This document shows positions 45,526-55,895 of a stretch of 64,000 bases of DNA, piece by piece. The stretch lies in the NCBI RefSeq assembly GCF_001424305.1, contig NZ_LMPD01000003.1, positions 614,493 through 678,492 on the forward strand, written 5' to 3'. The first letter of the stretch is position 1. The number at the start of each line of letters is the position of its first letter. The notes under the pieces were generated by a model. That model did not search any database. It was not told where the DNA came from and was given only the letters and a program-made list of their open reading frames with translations. The translations under genes were made by a program, and so were the position numbers. The stretch is from Pedobacter sp. Leaf176. GTDB lineage: Bacteria; Bacteroidota; Bacteroidia; Sphingobacteriales; Sphingobacteriaceae.

Positions 45526-46203
45526 ATGAATTTATTACTTGTAGAGGATGAACCGAGCGTTATTTCTGTAATTTCCAGAGGATTAACGGACGAAGGTTTC
45601 ACGGTCAGCGTAGCACCTGATGGACTAATAGGAAAACATATGGCCCTGGAGAATTCTTTCGATTTAATTATTTTGGACATCATGTTGCCTGGCATAAATG
45701 GTTTGGAACTCTGCAAAATCATTAAAGAACAGAAACCAAATACGCCAATAATTATGCTTACTGCATTGGGCACTACCGAAAACGTGGTAAACGGGTTAGA
45801 TAATGGAGCGGATGACTACCTGATTAAGCCTTTTAAATTTGCTGAACTTTTTGCCCGAATCAGAACCTTGTTGAGGCGATTTAGTGGCATGGCTTCAAAT
45901 GATCAGATCATCAATATAGCAGATTTACAAATTAACTTAAGCGCAAAAACAGTAAAAAGGGATAATAAAGATATTGTGCTAACGGCGACAGAATATCGGT
46001 TACTAGAATTTATGGCTAAGAACAAATCAAAAATCCTTTCACGTATTGACATTTTAGAAAGTGTTTGGGATATTGATTTTAACCTTGGCACCAATGTGGT
46101 TGATGTTTATGTCAATTACCTACGAAAAAAAATAGATAAAAATGCCGACCAAAAACTTATTCATACGGCCGTGGGCCTGGGTTACGTTCTGAGAGAAAAA
46201 TAA
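45526..46203 (+). CDS. OmpR-family response regulator
   Basis: A 225-aa two-component regulator: receiver domain (1-120) with VEDEP, phospho-acceptor Asp51 (ILDIMLPG), Thr in MLTALG and Lys in YLIKPF; then a winged-helix OmpR/PhoB DNA-binding domain (about 128-225; TATEYRLLEFMAKN, GTNVVDVYVNYLRKKID, GLGYVLREK). The start at 45526 (ATG) is chosen over TTG 45517. Its stop overlaps the ATG of the kinase gene (TAATG), so the pair is translationally coupled. Confidence 0.95.
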   Translation: MNLLLVEDEPSVISVISRGLTDEGFTVSVAPDGLIGKHMALENSFDLIILDIMLPGINGLELCKIIKEQKPNTPIIMLTALGTTENVVNGLDNGADDYLIKPFKFAELFARIRTLLRRFSGMASNDQIINIADLQINLSAKTVKRDNKDIVLTATEYRLLEFMAKNKSKILSRIDILESVWDIDFNLGTNVVDVYVNYLRKKIDKNADQKLIHTAVGLGYVLREK

Positions 46204-47555
46204 TGCAAATAGCCAAGAAAATCACGTTACTTTTTGCAATTCTATCGGCAATCATCATCTCACTGCTAAGTGGTTTTGTTTGGTATTTCTCTAATGATTT
46301 CGCTTTTGAAGATTTTTATAAACGTCTGGAAGCCAGGGTTAATATAGCCGCACAAATAAAACTTTATGAAGATGATAATAACAGTGTTTATGCAAAGATG
46401 CGCAACCAGTATCTCGAACGATTGCCGTCAGAAAAGGAATATATTATCGAAGCCGGCAAGCCGGAAATAAAAGCCGACATCGTTTTACCTAAAAGTTTCT
46501 ACAATAAAATCAACTCCGGACAGGTGGCCAGGTACCGGGTAGATAATCACTTTTATGCTGGGAAATTCTTCAAAAACAGCAAAAGCAGCTATATTGTAAT
46601 TGTATCAGCTAATGATCCAGTAGGCTTTCGTGAACTTAAAGATTTACAGAAAATTCTAATCATCGGTTTCTTTCTTTCTGTCGTATTGTCATTTGTGGTT
46701 GGTTGGAAATTCTCTAACTATATGCTCATGCCACTTAGAAACATAATCAAAAGTGTAAAACGAATAAAGGCCGAAAACCTGCACTTAAGGCTGGATGTTA
46801 AAAAAGGAAGCGATGAAATGTCTCAATTAGCCGAAACATTTAACAACATGCTTAACCGACTGGAAACTGCTTTCGAAACGCAAAACAATTTCATTAGTAA
46901 TGCCTCCCATGAATTGAGAACGCCACTAACCATCATCAGTGGAGAAGTAGAGCTTGCTATGAAAGCTATACACGATTCAGAAAAACAGCATAAGGCGTTG
47001 GTGAAAATACAGAATGAGTCTGAAAGATTAGAAAACATCTTAACAAGTTTACTAGGTCTGGCACAATCCGGTTTTAATGGCAAAAACCAACCCAGGGAAA
47101 AAGTTAGAATCGATGAACTTCTATGGGAAATAAAGGATTCTGTAAATCAGGTTCATCCAGACAGCAGGATAGAAATTGACTTTGTCAATCTACCTGAAAA
47201 CGAGGAGCAGCTTACACTCCAGGTAAACAAAAATCTTATTAAACTGGCGATTACAAATATTGTCAGCAACGCTTGCAAGTATTCCAATTATAAACCCGTA
47301 AATATTATCCTTGAGTGCAAATCAAATATAATTTCAATTGCGGTAATAGATCAGGGAATAGGCATACCTGAATCTGATGTTCAGCATATTTTCGAACCTT
47401 TCTACAGGGCTTCCAATACAAATCAGTTTAAAGGTTACGGTGTTGGCTTACCCTTATCATTAAATATTATTCGGCTACACCGCGGTAGCATTGCAATAAA
47501 GTCTCAGGAAGGAATTGGAACAGAAATTAAAGTCATATTACCAATTATAGGTTAA
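46203..47555 (+). CDS. Sensor histidine kinase
   Basis: A 450-aa membrane kinase: TM1 (about 7-29), a 120-residue periplasmic domain with no recognised ligand fold, TM2 (about 150-169), HAMP (about 170-225), dimerisation/phospho-acceptor domain with His236 (NASHELRTPLT) and an ATPase domain with N box (VSNACKYSNY), G1 (DQGIGIPE), F box (IFEPFYRAS) and G2 (GYGVGLPLS). It is coupled to the response regulator upstream. The USP-like and bestrophin genes follow and may be controlled by the pair. Confidence 0.95.
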   Translation: MQIAKKITLLFAILSAIIISLLSGFVWYFSNDFAFEDFYKRLEARVNIAAQIKLYEDDNNSVYAKMRNQYLERLPSEKEYIIEAGKPEIKADIVLPKSFYNKINSGQVARYRVDNHFYAGKFFKNSKSSYIVIVSANDPVGFRELKDLQKILIIGFFLSVVLSFVVGWKFSNYMLMPLRNIIKSVKRIKAENLHLRLDVKKGSDEMSQLAETFNNMLNRLETAFETQNNFISNASHELRTPLTIISGEVELAMKAIHDSEKQHKALVKIQNESERLENILTSLLGLAQSGFNGKNQPREKVRIDELLWEIKDSVNQVHPDSRIEIDFVNLPENEEQLTLQVNKNLIKLAITNIVSNACKYSNYKPVNIILECKSNIISIAVIDQGIGIPESDVQHIFEPFYRASNTNQFKGYGVGLPLSLNIIRLHRGSIAIKSQEGIGTEIKVILPIIG

Positions 47556-47677
47556 CTGTTTTAACCGCTTAGCTTAGTTTGAAGGTTGACTGTTCTAGAA
47601 GTTTAAATGGTTAGCTCTTTAATCGTTTGTATCAGTTACCCATTCCAAATAATTTATCATTAATCTAAAAATCAAAT

Positions 47678-47710
47678 TCTAATCTCGTTTTAATCTCACT
47701 CTTATTTCGC
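47678..47710 (+). promoter_or_regulatory. Three tandem 11-bp direct repeats, candidate response-regulator operator
   Basis: TCTAATCTCGT (47678-47688), TTTAATCTCAC (47689-47699) and TCTTATTTCGC (47700-47710) are head-to-tail 11-bp units. OmpR/PhoB-family regulators bind 11-bp direct repeats, and such a regulator is encoded just upstream. The array lies 61-93 bases before the USP-like gene. Confidence 0.5.
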
Positions 47711-47770
47711 TGTAATAACATCGGCTTAAACTTGTATAAATAATTAATCGATTCATTTAACAACTTGACC

Positions 47771-48265
47771 ATGAAAACAGTATTAATTCCAACCGATTTT
47801 AATTTAGAAAGTCTAAATATATTAGAAGCATTAATTCAGCAGAAACCTGAGAAGATGAATATAATCTTTCTTCACGCTTTCAAATTGTCTGACTCCATAA
47901 CTGATATGTTAATGCTTAGCCGCCGCAGCAGAGATTATGAAAATGTTAGTGATGAATTTTATAGTAAAATTGATCAATTCAAAAATAAATATTCAGCCCA
48001 AATAAATGCTATCGGTATTGAATACTTTTACGGAAGTACCGTTGCAGCTTTTAAAAATTTCCTGGAAGCTTTTGATGTCGATTACATTGCATACCTGAAA
48101 AATTACGATTTCAAACCAATTAACAAATACAGTATCGACCCGAAATTTTTAACTGAACGTTCAGGCTGTGAAGTACTTAATTTAAATATTTTAACAATCC
48201 ATAGTTCTGAAAACTTAATTGAAACTAAAATTCAGGAAACTCAGTTACAAGAGTCAAACGCTTAG
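47771..48265 (+). CDS. Universal-stress-protein-like alpha/beta protein
   Basis: A 164-aa protein with a USP-like opening (TVLIPTDFNLESLNILEAL) and strand-helix alternation, with INAIGIEYFYGSTVAAFKNFLEAFDVDYIAYL in the second half. The usual C-terminal ATP motif (GxxGSxxxxV) is not seen, so nucleotide binding is doubtful. It starts at ATG 47771, six bases after a TTG alternative. Bestrophin follows after 25 bases, suggesting an operon under the 11-bp repeats. Confidence 0.65.
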   Translation: MKTVLIPTDFNLESLNILEALIQQKPEKMNIIFLHAFKLSDSITDMLMLSRRSRDYENVSDEFYSKIDQFKNKYSAQINAIGIEYFYGSTVAAFKNFLEAFDVDYIAYLKNYDFKPINKYSIDPKFLTERSGCEVLNLNILTIHSSENLIETKIQETQLQESNA

Positions 48266-48290
48266 TTTTTAAAACCTAAAATTTTATATT

Positions 48291-49217
48291 ATGCTGTTAC
48301 GAAATAATATTCCGCTCACTTATATATTCGGAAAAATCAAAAAAGAACTGCTTTTTGTTATTGCCTATTCGGTGGGAATAGTTATTCTGTATCAAAATTT
48401 TCATGTTACACGTATCTCGATTCCGGTCGCTGTACCCGCTTTATTGGGCACCATAATTTCACTTTTATTGGCATTTCGTTCTAACCAGGCGTACGACAGA
48501 TGGTGGGAAGCAAGAACACTTTGGGGCGCTATTGTTAACGATTCAAGGTCTATTGCCCGCCAAATATTGTCGTTCGTTGAAAACCCTTACGGCCAGGATG
48601 AAATTGAGGCATTCAAGGAAGGTTTCATTAAAAGACAAATTGCCTGGTGTTTTGCGCTAAGTCAATCGCTTAGGGGTTTTAATCCACGTAAAGGTTTAGA
48701 GGAATATTTAACCCAGGATGAACTTGCCTTTATTAAAAAGCGTAAAAATGTTACCGCCAGCTTACTGGAGTTACATGGAATGGATTTGAAAAAAGCTTTA
48801 CAGGAAGGCTGGATAAATAAGTATCAACAGATAGAAATAGACCGGGTTATTTGCGGACTTTGTAACCACATGGGTGGATCGGAAAGAATTAAAAATACGG
48901 TTTTCCCGGTAACTTACAGCAAATACATAAGCATGTCTATACATTTATTTATCGTATTGTTGCCATTTGGATTAATAGAATACTTCGGGTACATGGAAAT
49001 TCCGCTGGTTGTTGCAATTGCTGCATTCTTTTTACTGGTGGAGAAAATGGCTGTTCATCTTCAAGACCCATTTGAAAACAAACCCACAGATACACCAACA
49101 ACAACCATTTGCAGAACAATCGAAAGAGATTTATGCCAGATGTTAGACGATAATAAAATATACGAGGATAAGCCTCAAACAGAATTAGCGCCAATAGGCT
49201 CTTATTACATTCTATAG
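48291..49217 (+). CDS. Bestrophin family ion channel
   Basis: A 308-aa membrane protein of the bestrophin/YneE family, which forms pentameric channels; bacterial members studied conduct cations, animal ones anions. The signature LLAFRSNQAYDRWWEARTLWG is intact. Membrane segments are near 20-40, 47-63, 208-228 and 235-253. The C-terminal VEKMAVHLQDPFENKPTDTP is also conserved. It follows the USP-like gene and ends before a strong stem-loop. Confidence 0.9.
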   Translation: MLLRNNIPLTYIFGKIKKELLFVIAYSVGIVILYQNFHVTRISIPVAVPALLGTIISLLLAFRSNQAYDRWWEARTLWGAIVNDSRSIARQILSFVENPYGQDEIEAFKEGFIKRQIAWCFALSQSLRGFNPRKGLEEYLTQDELAFIKKRKNVTASLLELHGMDLKKALQEGWINKYQQIEIDRVICGLCNHMGGSERIKNTVFPVTYSKYISMSIHLFIVLLPFGLIEYFGYMEIPLVVAIAAFFLLVEKMAVHLQDPFENKPTDTPTTTICRTIERDLCQMLDDNKIYEDKPQTELAPIGSYYIL

Positions 49218-49341
49218 TAAATATAGATTTTTAGTTCAAGTCCATTTTGGGCTGGTTAGTTAATGCCTGGATTTGTTCCCTGGATAGGGTTCAAATAGGA
49301 AAAGTTTGATAATTGACTTATAATTATCGATTCTAAACGAG

Positions 49342-49378
49342 AAAACCTCTGCAAGTTAAAACTTGACAGAGGTTTTTA
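49342..49378. terminator. Bidirectional terminator between bestrophin and gyrB
   Basis: AAAACCTCTG-CAAGT pairs with ACTTG-A-CAGAGGTTTT: 15 pairs, one bulge, 4-base loop, with T-rich sequence on the plus-strand side. Confidence 0.75.
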
Positions 49379-49382
49379 TTTT

Positions 49383-49407
49383 GAAGTCCCCTCAGGGGAT
49401 TTAGGAG

Positions 49408-49410
<3 letters not shown>
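49383..49410. repeat. GAAGTC-AGGGGATTTAGG intergenic repeat, copy 1
   Basis: GAAGTCCCCTCAGGGGATTT continues into AGGAGTTA, where TTA (49408-49410) is the gyrB stop codon read on the minus strand. A close copy lies at 59937-59966 inside the tRNA nucleotidyltransferase ORF and an inverted relative at 59823-59846. Confidence 0.55.
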
Positions 49411-51369
<1,959 letters not shown>

Positions 51370-51390
51370 TTAATTAAAAACTATAAGTAT

Positions 51391-51398
51391 CAAAAATA
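51391..51398 (-). promoter_or_regulatory. -7 element of gyrB
   Basis: The minus strand reads TATTTTTG, 24 bases before the gyrB ATG. Its -33 region is occupied by the DnaA-box palindrome at 51403-51436. Confidence 0.55.
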
Positions 51399-51402
51399 CG
51401 GA

Positions 51403-51436
51403 AACTTATCCACATACGCTAATATGTGGATAAGTT
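51403..51436. promoter_or_regulatory. Inverted pair of perfect DnaA boxes upstream of gyrB
   Basis: TTATCCACA (51406-51414) and its complement TGTGGATAA (51425-51433) are exact matches to the strong DnaA box, set in a 13-bp perfect palindrome with an 8-base centre. They cover the region just upstream of the gyrB -7 element. No further box was seen nearby, so an origin is less likely than regulation. Confidence 0.6.
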
Positions 51437-51824
51437 TTGGGCTGTTGATGAATTACCTGACACCTGTGTTTCATGTAGCTTAAAGATGGTTTGAGGCGCA
51501 ATTTTGCATTTGATTTACCTTTCGCTCCCTTTCCATTTTAAGCGATTCAGAAGAATCGGATGCTTTTTATTCCAATCTGATTTAATTACCAAAATTCCCA
51601 GGTTGTTATTCATTTATGCGCTTTCAAACACCAACCTATTCCCGACTAAATTAATTGAATCGCTGTTCCCGGTTATTAGGCAATTAAAAAAATTTGAGGC
51701 GGAAACGAAATTAAGAAAAGCATCAAAATAATCTATCCTGCTTTAATGAGAATATTTGGCTTCATACCTTTAAATCACACCGTAAACAATTATTATCTAA
51801 AAGCTTATGCATTAAAAGTATTTA
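51437..51824. other. Gene-free stretch between gyrB and the OmpH gene
   Basis: AT-rich sequence of about 390 bases. A 75-codon non-ATG frame (51504-51731) has no recognised relative and is not called. No RNA gene or further DnaA box was noticed. Confidence 0.4.
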
Positions 51825-51854
51825 TTGCATACTTAATTATCATTTTTATCTTTG
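51825..51854 (+). promoter_or_regulatory. Promoter of the OmpH gene (TTG-N19-TATCTTTG)
   Basis: TTG at 51825-51827 and TATCTTTG at 51847-51854 are 19 bases apart, the consensus arrangement; the ATG follows 20 bases later. Confidence 0.7.
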
Positions 51855-51874
51855 CTAAAATTTATTAAACAATA

Positions 51875-52471
51875 ATGGAAAGAAGAACCTTTAAAACCTT
51901 TAGTTTACTTGCTACCGCAGCTTTAATCACAGCATTTTCTGCGTGCCAGAACAAAGAAGCTAAAACAACTGAAACTAAAAAAACAGATAGTACTGCAGCT
52001 GTTTCTGCAGATGAGAAAATTGTATTTGTAAATTCAGATTCATTATTAACTAAATACGATTACTACAAAGACCTTAAGGTAAAATTTGAAGGTAAATCGA
52101 AAAGTGCGCAGGCAGACATGCAGGCAAAAACCCAGGCTTTTCAAAGGGAAGTTGCTCAATACCAACAAACTGCCGGTTCTTTAGCTGCTGATGTCCGCAA
52201 AGCTACTGAAGAGCGCTTAGGCCGTAAACAACAGGAACTACAAACTTACCAGCAAAATGCAGGTGGTGCTTTGCAAAATGAGCAGGCTGCAGAAAACGAA
52301 AAATTATACGATAAAGTTGCAGGTTATTTAAAAGGTTATGCCAAAGAGAAAGGTTATAAAATGGTTTTAACTTACTCAAAAGGAAATAGTGCCATCTTGT
52401 TTGCTGACGAAAGTTTAGACGTAACTTCTGAGGTGATTAAAGGCTTAAATGCGGATTACTCAAAAAAATAA
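51875..52471 (+). CDS. OmpH/Skp-like periplasmic chaperone lipoprotein
   Basis: A 198-aa lipoprotein (lipobox FSAC, lipidated Cys about 24) followed by a Thr/Lys-rich linker and an OmpH domain: KIVFVNSDSLLTKYDYYKDL, a long coiled-coil (about 65-150; KSAQADMQAKTQAFQREVAQYQQ and further heptads) and the closing strand YKMVLTYSKGNSAILFADESLDVT. Skp-type proteins hold outer-membrane proteins during transit. Bacteroidota commonly have several; a lipid anchor is typical of some. It is a single gene with promoter and terminator. Confidence 0.88.
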   Translation: MERRTFKTFSLLATAALITAFSACQNKEAKTTETKKTDSTAAVSADEKIVFVNSDSLLTKYDYYKDLKVKFEGKSKSAQADMQAKTQAFQREVAQYQQTAGSLAADVRKATEERLGRKQQELQTYQQNAGGALQNEQAAENEKLYDKVAGYLKGYAKEKGYKMVLTYSKGNSAILFADESLDVTSEVIKGLNADYSKK

Positions 52472-52490
52472 TTTTAAACATAATTTTAAA

Positions 52491-52522
52491 AAAATGCCCT
52501 GAACAATCAGGGCATTTTTTTT
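52491..52522 (+). terminator. Terminator after the OmpH gene
   Basis: A perfect 12-bp stem AAAATGCCCTGA/TCAGGGCATTTT with a 4-base loop, followed by T residues. Confidence 0.85.
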
Positions 52523-52536
52523 GTCTAAATGTTACT

Positions 52537-53019
52537 ATGGAAAATATTGAACAACATGTTGCATTTATGCGTATGGCCATTGAACTTTCCATGCAAAATG
52601 TGAGTGAATGCGTCGGTGCTCCCTTCGGTGCCGTAGTTGTAAAAGACGGGAAATTAGTCGCAAAATCGGCAAACAGAGTAGTTGCAGCTAATGATCCTAC
52701 AGCACACGCAGAAATTTCGGCAATCAGGCTAGCCTGCCTTTCATTAAACACTTTTGATTTAAGCGGTTGTGTAATTTATACAAGTTGCGAGCCTTGCCCG
52801 ATGTGTCTTGGAGCAATTTATTGGTCTAGGATAAACACCATTTATTATGCAAATACAAAAGCCGATGCGGCAGATTTTGGTTTCGATGACAAATTTATAT
52901 ATGACGAATTGGATAAGCCCATGGAGGAGAGAATGCTACCAGTTGTGCAAATGTTAAGAGACGAGGCCGTGGCAGCTTTCAAACTATGGGAGACATCACC
53001 AATGCGAATTGATTGTTAA
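52537..53019 (+). CDS. guaD: Guanine deaminase-like nucleoside deaminase (GuaD-type)
   Basis: A 160-aa zinc deaminase of the CDA fold: APFGAVVVKDGKLVAKSANRV, HAEISAIR (zinc His and catalytic Glu) and TSCEPCPMCLGAIYWSRI (two zinc cysteines). The C-terminal FGFDDKFIYDELDKPMEERMLPV closely follows Bacillus subtilis GuaD, favouring guanine to xanthine rather than tRNA-adenosine deamination. It lies directly after the OmpH terminator and needs its own promoter, which was not identified. Confidence 0.82.
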   Translation: MENIEQHVAFMRMAIELSMQNVSECVGAPFGAVVVKDGKLVAKSANRVVAANDPTAHAEISAIRLACLSLNTFDLSGCVIYTSCEPCPMCLGAIYWSRINTIYYANTKADAADFGFDDKFIYDELDKPMEERMLPVVQMLRDEAVAAFKLWETSPMRIDC

Positions 53020-53021
53020 TA

Positions 53022-53060
53022 AAAAAAGATACCCCCAAATCGTATTTCACTTTTTGGGGG
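53022..53060 (-). terminator. Terminator of the TlpA-family gene
   Basis: CCCCCAAA (53032-53039) pairs with TTTGGGGG (53053-53060). On the minus strand the stem is followed by TATCTTTTTTT, so it terminates the TlpA gene. Confidence 0.65.
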
Positions 53061-53085
53061 CAATGCATTTTCATCGGTTTTTATC

Positions 53086-55011
53086 TTATTTACTTGTTTC
53101 TTTTGCGGTAAGTAATCCAATCATAGAATCTATTTCTTTTACAACGCCATCATCCGACCCCGAAAAACCAACAGCTTTAAACCTGATGTTTCCTTCACCG
53201 TCGATGATAAACTTTGTTGGTATTCCATCGACTTTATAAGCGCTAACAACATCAAACTTCGATGGGTCTTTAGCATTTTTGGTATCGTACAAAACAGTAA
53301 AGTTTAACTTTTTCTCAGCAATAAAATCGGTTACTACTTTCTCTCTGTTCTCCTCTGTTTGCCAGGTATTGACAAATAAAAATACAACATTAGGATTGCC
53401 GGAATATTTCGCCATTGCTTTTTGCATACCTGGAAAAGACGCTACACATGGGCCACACCAGGTTGCCCAATAATCTAAAACCACGATTTTTCCTTTCAAG
53501 TCTGCTAGACTAACTTTTTCTCCTTTTAAATTAGCGAGCGTAAACTTTGGTGCAGGAATGTTAATCATTTTTTTAGTCCACTCTGCTTTCGCTTTTTCAT
53601 TAGCTTCTTTTTCCAGATTAGCTATATAAGAATCATATGTTCCTGTTTTCTTAAGGCTTGCATATAGATTTTTAAAATCTGTTTTTAAAGAATCAGAGCC
53701 TTTTCCTTCTTTAATTAATTTCTCAGCTTCGGTAAATGCTTTTTCTTTTTGCCCATCTTTAATTAAATATGTTATATAACGCGTTGCAACATCCGGCGAT
53801 ACATTTTCACCATACATAGGTAAGGCTTTTTCCTGCGTAGCCAAAGCTTCCTTATATTTGCCCTGATGATAGAGCAGCAAAGCATAGGTATCGGCATACA
53901 TTCCATAAGTTTGATTAAGACTCTTCAGATAATCTTCTTGAGAAGAATAGTAAGAGGGCATTTCATCATTTTTAGCTTGCTCTACAAGTTCGATTGATTG
54001 TTTGGATACTTTAGAAGCAAAAGCTACGTTTTCATTTTTTTCTGCTAAAGGCCAGGCAAACTGGTTGTAAACGCTTGCACGACTTAATTTATTATCAATT
54101 TTACCAGCATAAAATTCGAACTTATCATTGTTGGTTGTTTTTGCATATGCATTTGCAACTAGGCTATTAATTGCATTTAATTTTGCGGCATCGACTTTTT
54201 TACTTGCGTCGAATTTAAATTTCGAAATCATAGATGCACTTTTTTGTTCAACAATAGCCGCATCTTTTTCTGAATAAAGTGCATTCATATCTTGTGCGTA
54301 GGCAAAATTACCTGTAGGGAATTTCCTCAGCAGAATTGCTTTCACAGAATCGGCCTGGGGCTTCTTTTTGAGCATGTTATATAGGGTCAGATTTAAAGAT
54401 AGATCCTGCTCCTTTGGTTCTTTTATCGTGCTAACTTGTTTTATATGATTTTCAATTAATTTAGAACCAACGTCTTTATTCGTTTTCATTTCCATTGAAA
54501 GATAATTTGCCAGCTGTTTTTCCTTCAATGCTGGTTTAAGCTCAAATGCTTTTTTATAAAGGCCCGCACTTTCCTCGGTATTCAAGGTTAAGCCTAAATA
54601 ATAATTACCTGCCAAGCCATACAAAAACGCCTCGTTGATATAGGTCTCTGCTGCCACCTTTCCATCTTTTGTAAATTCTAAAATATAACCTGCCGGTGCT
54701 TCATCCTTTTTTTCTCCTACGGAAAAAGCCAGGCCAACCAGCGTAGTGCTATCTGCTGTAGCAATTTCGCCTTTGTATAGCTCACCATCTTTTACCAACT
54801 CAATTTTCTTCGCCTTTGGATTTGAGGTTGAATAAAAGGTATAAGCTGTGCATTTAACATCTGCCAGATTTTGCAAATTTGTTCCCTTTGGTTCATAGGT
54901 AAATTTTACGGTACTCCCCGCCGCAGGTTTAGCGGTAGAAAATTTTACACCTTGTGCATTTACTTCCACAAAGGCAAATAGCATGAGCAATAACAAATTG
55001 AACGATTTCAT
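53086..55011 (-). CDS. TlpA-family thiol-disulfide protein with long N-terminal region
   Basis: A 641-aa exported protein (signal peptide about 1-19, ending EVNAQ). An N-terminal beta-rich domain (about 20-120) is followed by a helical, TPR-like stretch (about 140-460) and a C-terminal TlpA/AhpC-type thioredoxin domain (about 490-635) with active site DYWATWCGPCVASFPGMQ and cis-Pro VDGIPTKFIID. It probably reduces or isomerises disulfides in the periplasm. The large architecture is common in Bacteroidota. The start at 55011 fits the signal peptide. It is convergent with guaD. Confidence 0.88.
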   Translation of the reverse strand: MKSFNLLLLMLFAFVEVNAQGVKFSTAKPAAGSTVKFTYEPKGTNLQNLADVKCTAYTFYSTSNPKAKKIELVKDGELYKGEIATADSTTLVGLAFSVGEKKDEAPAGYILEFTKDGKVAAETYINEAFLYGLAGNYYLGLTLNTEESAGLYKKAFELKPALKEKQLANYLSMEMKTNKDVGSKLIENHIKQVSTIKEPKEQDLSLNLTLYNMLKKKPQADSVKAILLRKFPTGNFAYAQDMNALYSEKDAAIVEQKSASMISKFKFDASKKVDAAKLNAINSLVANAYAKTTNNDKFEFYAGKIDNKLSRASVYNQFAWPLAEKNENVAFASKVSKQSIELVEQAKNDEMPSYYSSQEDYLKSLNQTYGMYADTYALLLYHQGKYKEALATQEKALPMYGENVSPDVATRYITYLIKDGQKEKAFTEAEKLIKEGKGSDSLKTDFKNLYASLKKTGTYDSYIANLEKEANEKAKAEWTKKMINIPAPKFTLANLKGEKVSLADLKGKIVVLDYWATWCGPCVASFPGMQKAMAKYSGNPNVVFLFVNTWQTEENREKVVTDFIAEKKLNFTVLYDTKNAKDPSKFDVVSAYKVDGIPTKFIIDGEGNIRFKAVGFSGSDDGVVKEIDSMIGLLTAKETSK

Positions 55012-55121
55012 AATGAATAGGTTAAGATTTTGAATAGACAACTAAATCTATAGTTTAATTTTCTTTTTTCCAAGTTTTTTTTTATTAAATTTTGAGGAAT
55101 AATATTTGTAGTGTATTAGGT

Positions 55122-55895
55122 ATGACCTACGAGCAAAAAATCACAAGTGAACTGGATTTCTGGAAATTTAAAGTGCTGCAGAAACCATCTCTATTCAATA
55201 AAGTTACGAACAGCGTTCAGAAAAAAATAAACAATTATATTCCGGATAAAGTTCACAATGCCATAACTACAGCAATAAAGCAAATGGTTAAAGCCGTACT
55301 TTTTGGTTCCACATTTACAACTTCAAAACCAATAGCTGATTTAACTTTAATGCACCGGGAAGCTTTGATTAAGCAAAAGATAGAAAATTATAAAAAAACC
55401 GGTGCAGCAGAAGGCGGAATAACTGGTGCAGGTGGTTTTTTAATGAGCCTTGCTGATTTCCCACTATTACTGGGCTTAAAAATGAAAATGCTCTTCGATA
55501 TTGCAGCAGCTTATGGTTACGATGTAAAGGATTACCGTGAACGACTTTTTATTCTGCACATTTTTCAACTGGCTTTTTCAAGCAAGGAAGAAAGTAAAAA
55601 TATCTTTCTGAAAATGGAAGGCTGGGATAATAAGGCGCATAAATTACCGACCAACATTGATGAATTTGATTGGTTAACCTTTCAGCAGCAATACAGAGAT
55701 TATATAGATTTAGCTAAGCTCGCCCAAATGTTGCCTTTTGTGGGCGCAGCCGTCGGCGCTGTAGCGAATTATAAATTAATCGAGAGATTAGGTAAAACAG
55801 CAATGATGAGTTACAGAATGAGGCATTTCAGTTTGCAATATGCAGTTATCAGTTCGCAAGAAACTACTAACCAAAAGCTGAGAATTGATAACTAA
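55122..55895 (+). CDS. EcsC family protein
   Basis: A 257-aa protein of the EcsC family (named after the third gene of the Bacillus ecs operon; function unknown). The family core IKQMVKAVLFGSTF, GAAEGGITGAGGFLMSLADFPLLLGLKMKMLFDIAAAYGYDV and LPFVGAAVGAVANYKLIERLGKTAMMSYRMR is clear, with amphipathic or membrane-inserted helices. The start is ATG 55122; the longer ORF begins at a TTG. Its last 18 residues come from repeat-like DNA of TATCAG/GATAAC type. Its stop overlaps that of the convergent S4 gene (shared CTAA). Confidence 0.85.
   Translation: MTYEQKITSELDFWKFKVLQKPSLFNKVTNSVQKKINNYIPDKVHNAITTAIKQMVKAVLFGSTFTTSKPIADLTLMHREALIKQKIENYKKTGAAEGGITGAGGFLMSLADFPLLLGLKMKMLFDIAAAYGYDVKDYRERLFILHIFQLAFSSKEESKNIFLKMEGWDNKAHKLPTNIDEFDWLTFQQQYRDYIDLAKLAQMLPFVGAAVGAVANYKLIERLGKTAMMSYRMRHFSLQYAVISSQETTNQKLRIDN

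Noticed and set aside
51403..51436. Chromosome origin oriC at the DnaA-box pair
   Set aside because: Only two boxes, no dnaA or dnaN nearby, and no box cluster beside the AT-rich segment. Regulation of gyrB is the simpler reading.
51504..51731. 75-codon ORF (TTG start) between gyrB and the OmpH gene
   Set aside because: No recognised relative, no ribosome-binding site and no promoter at correct spacing. A lineage-specific small protein cannot be excluded.
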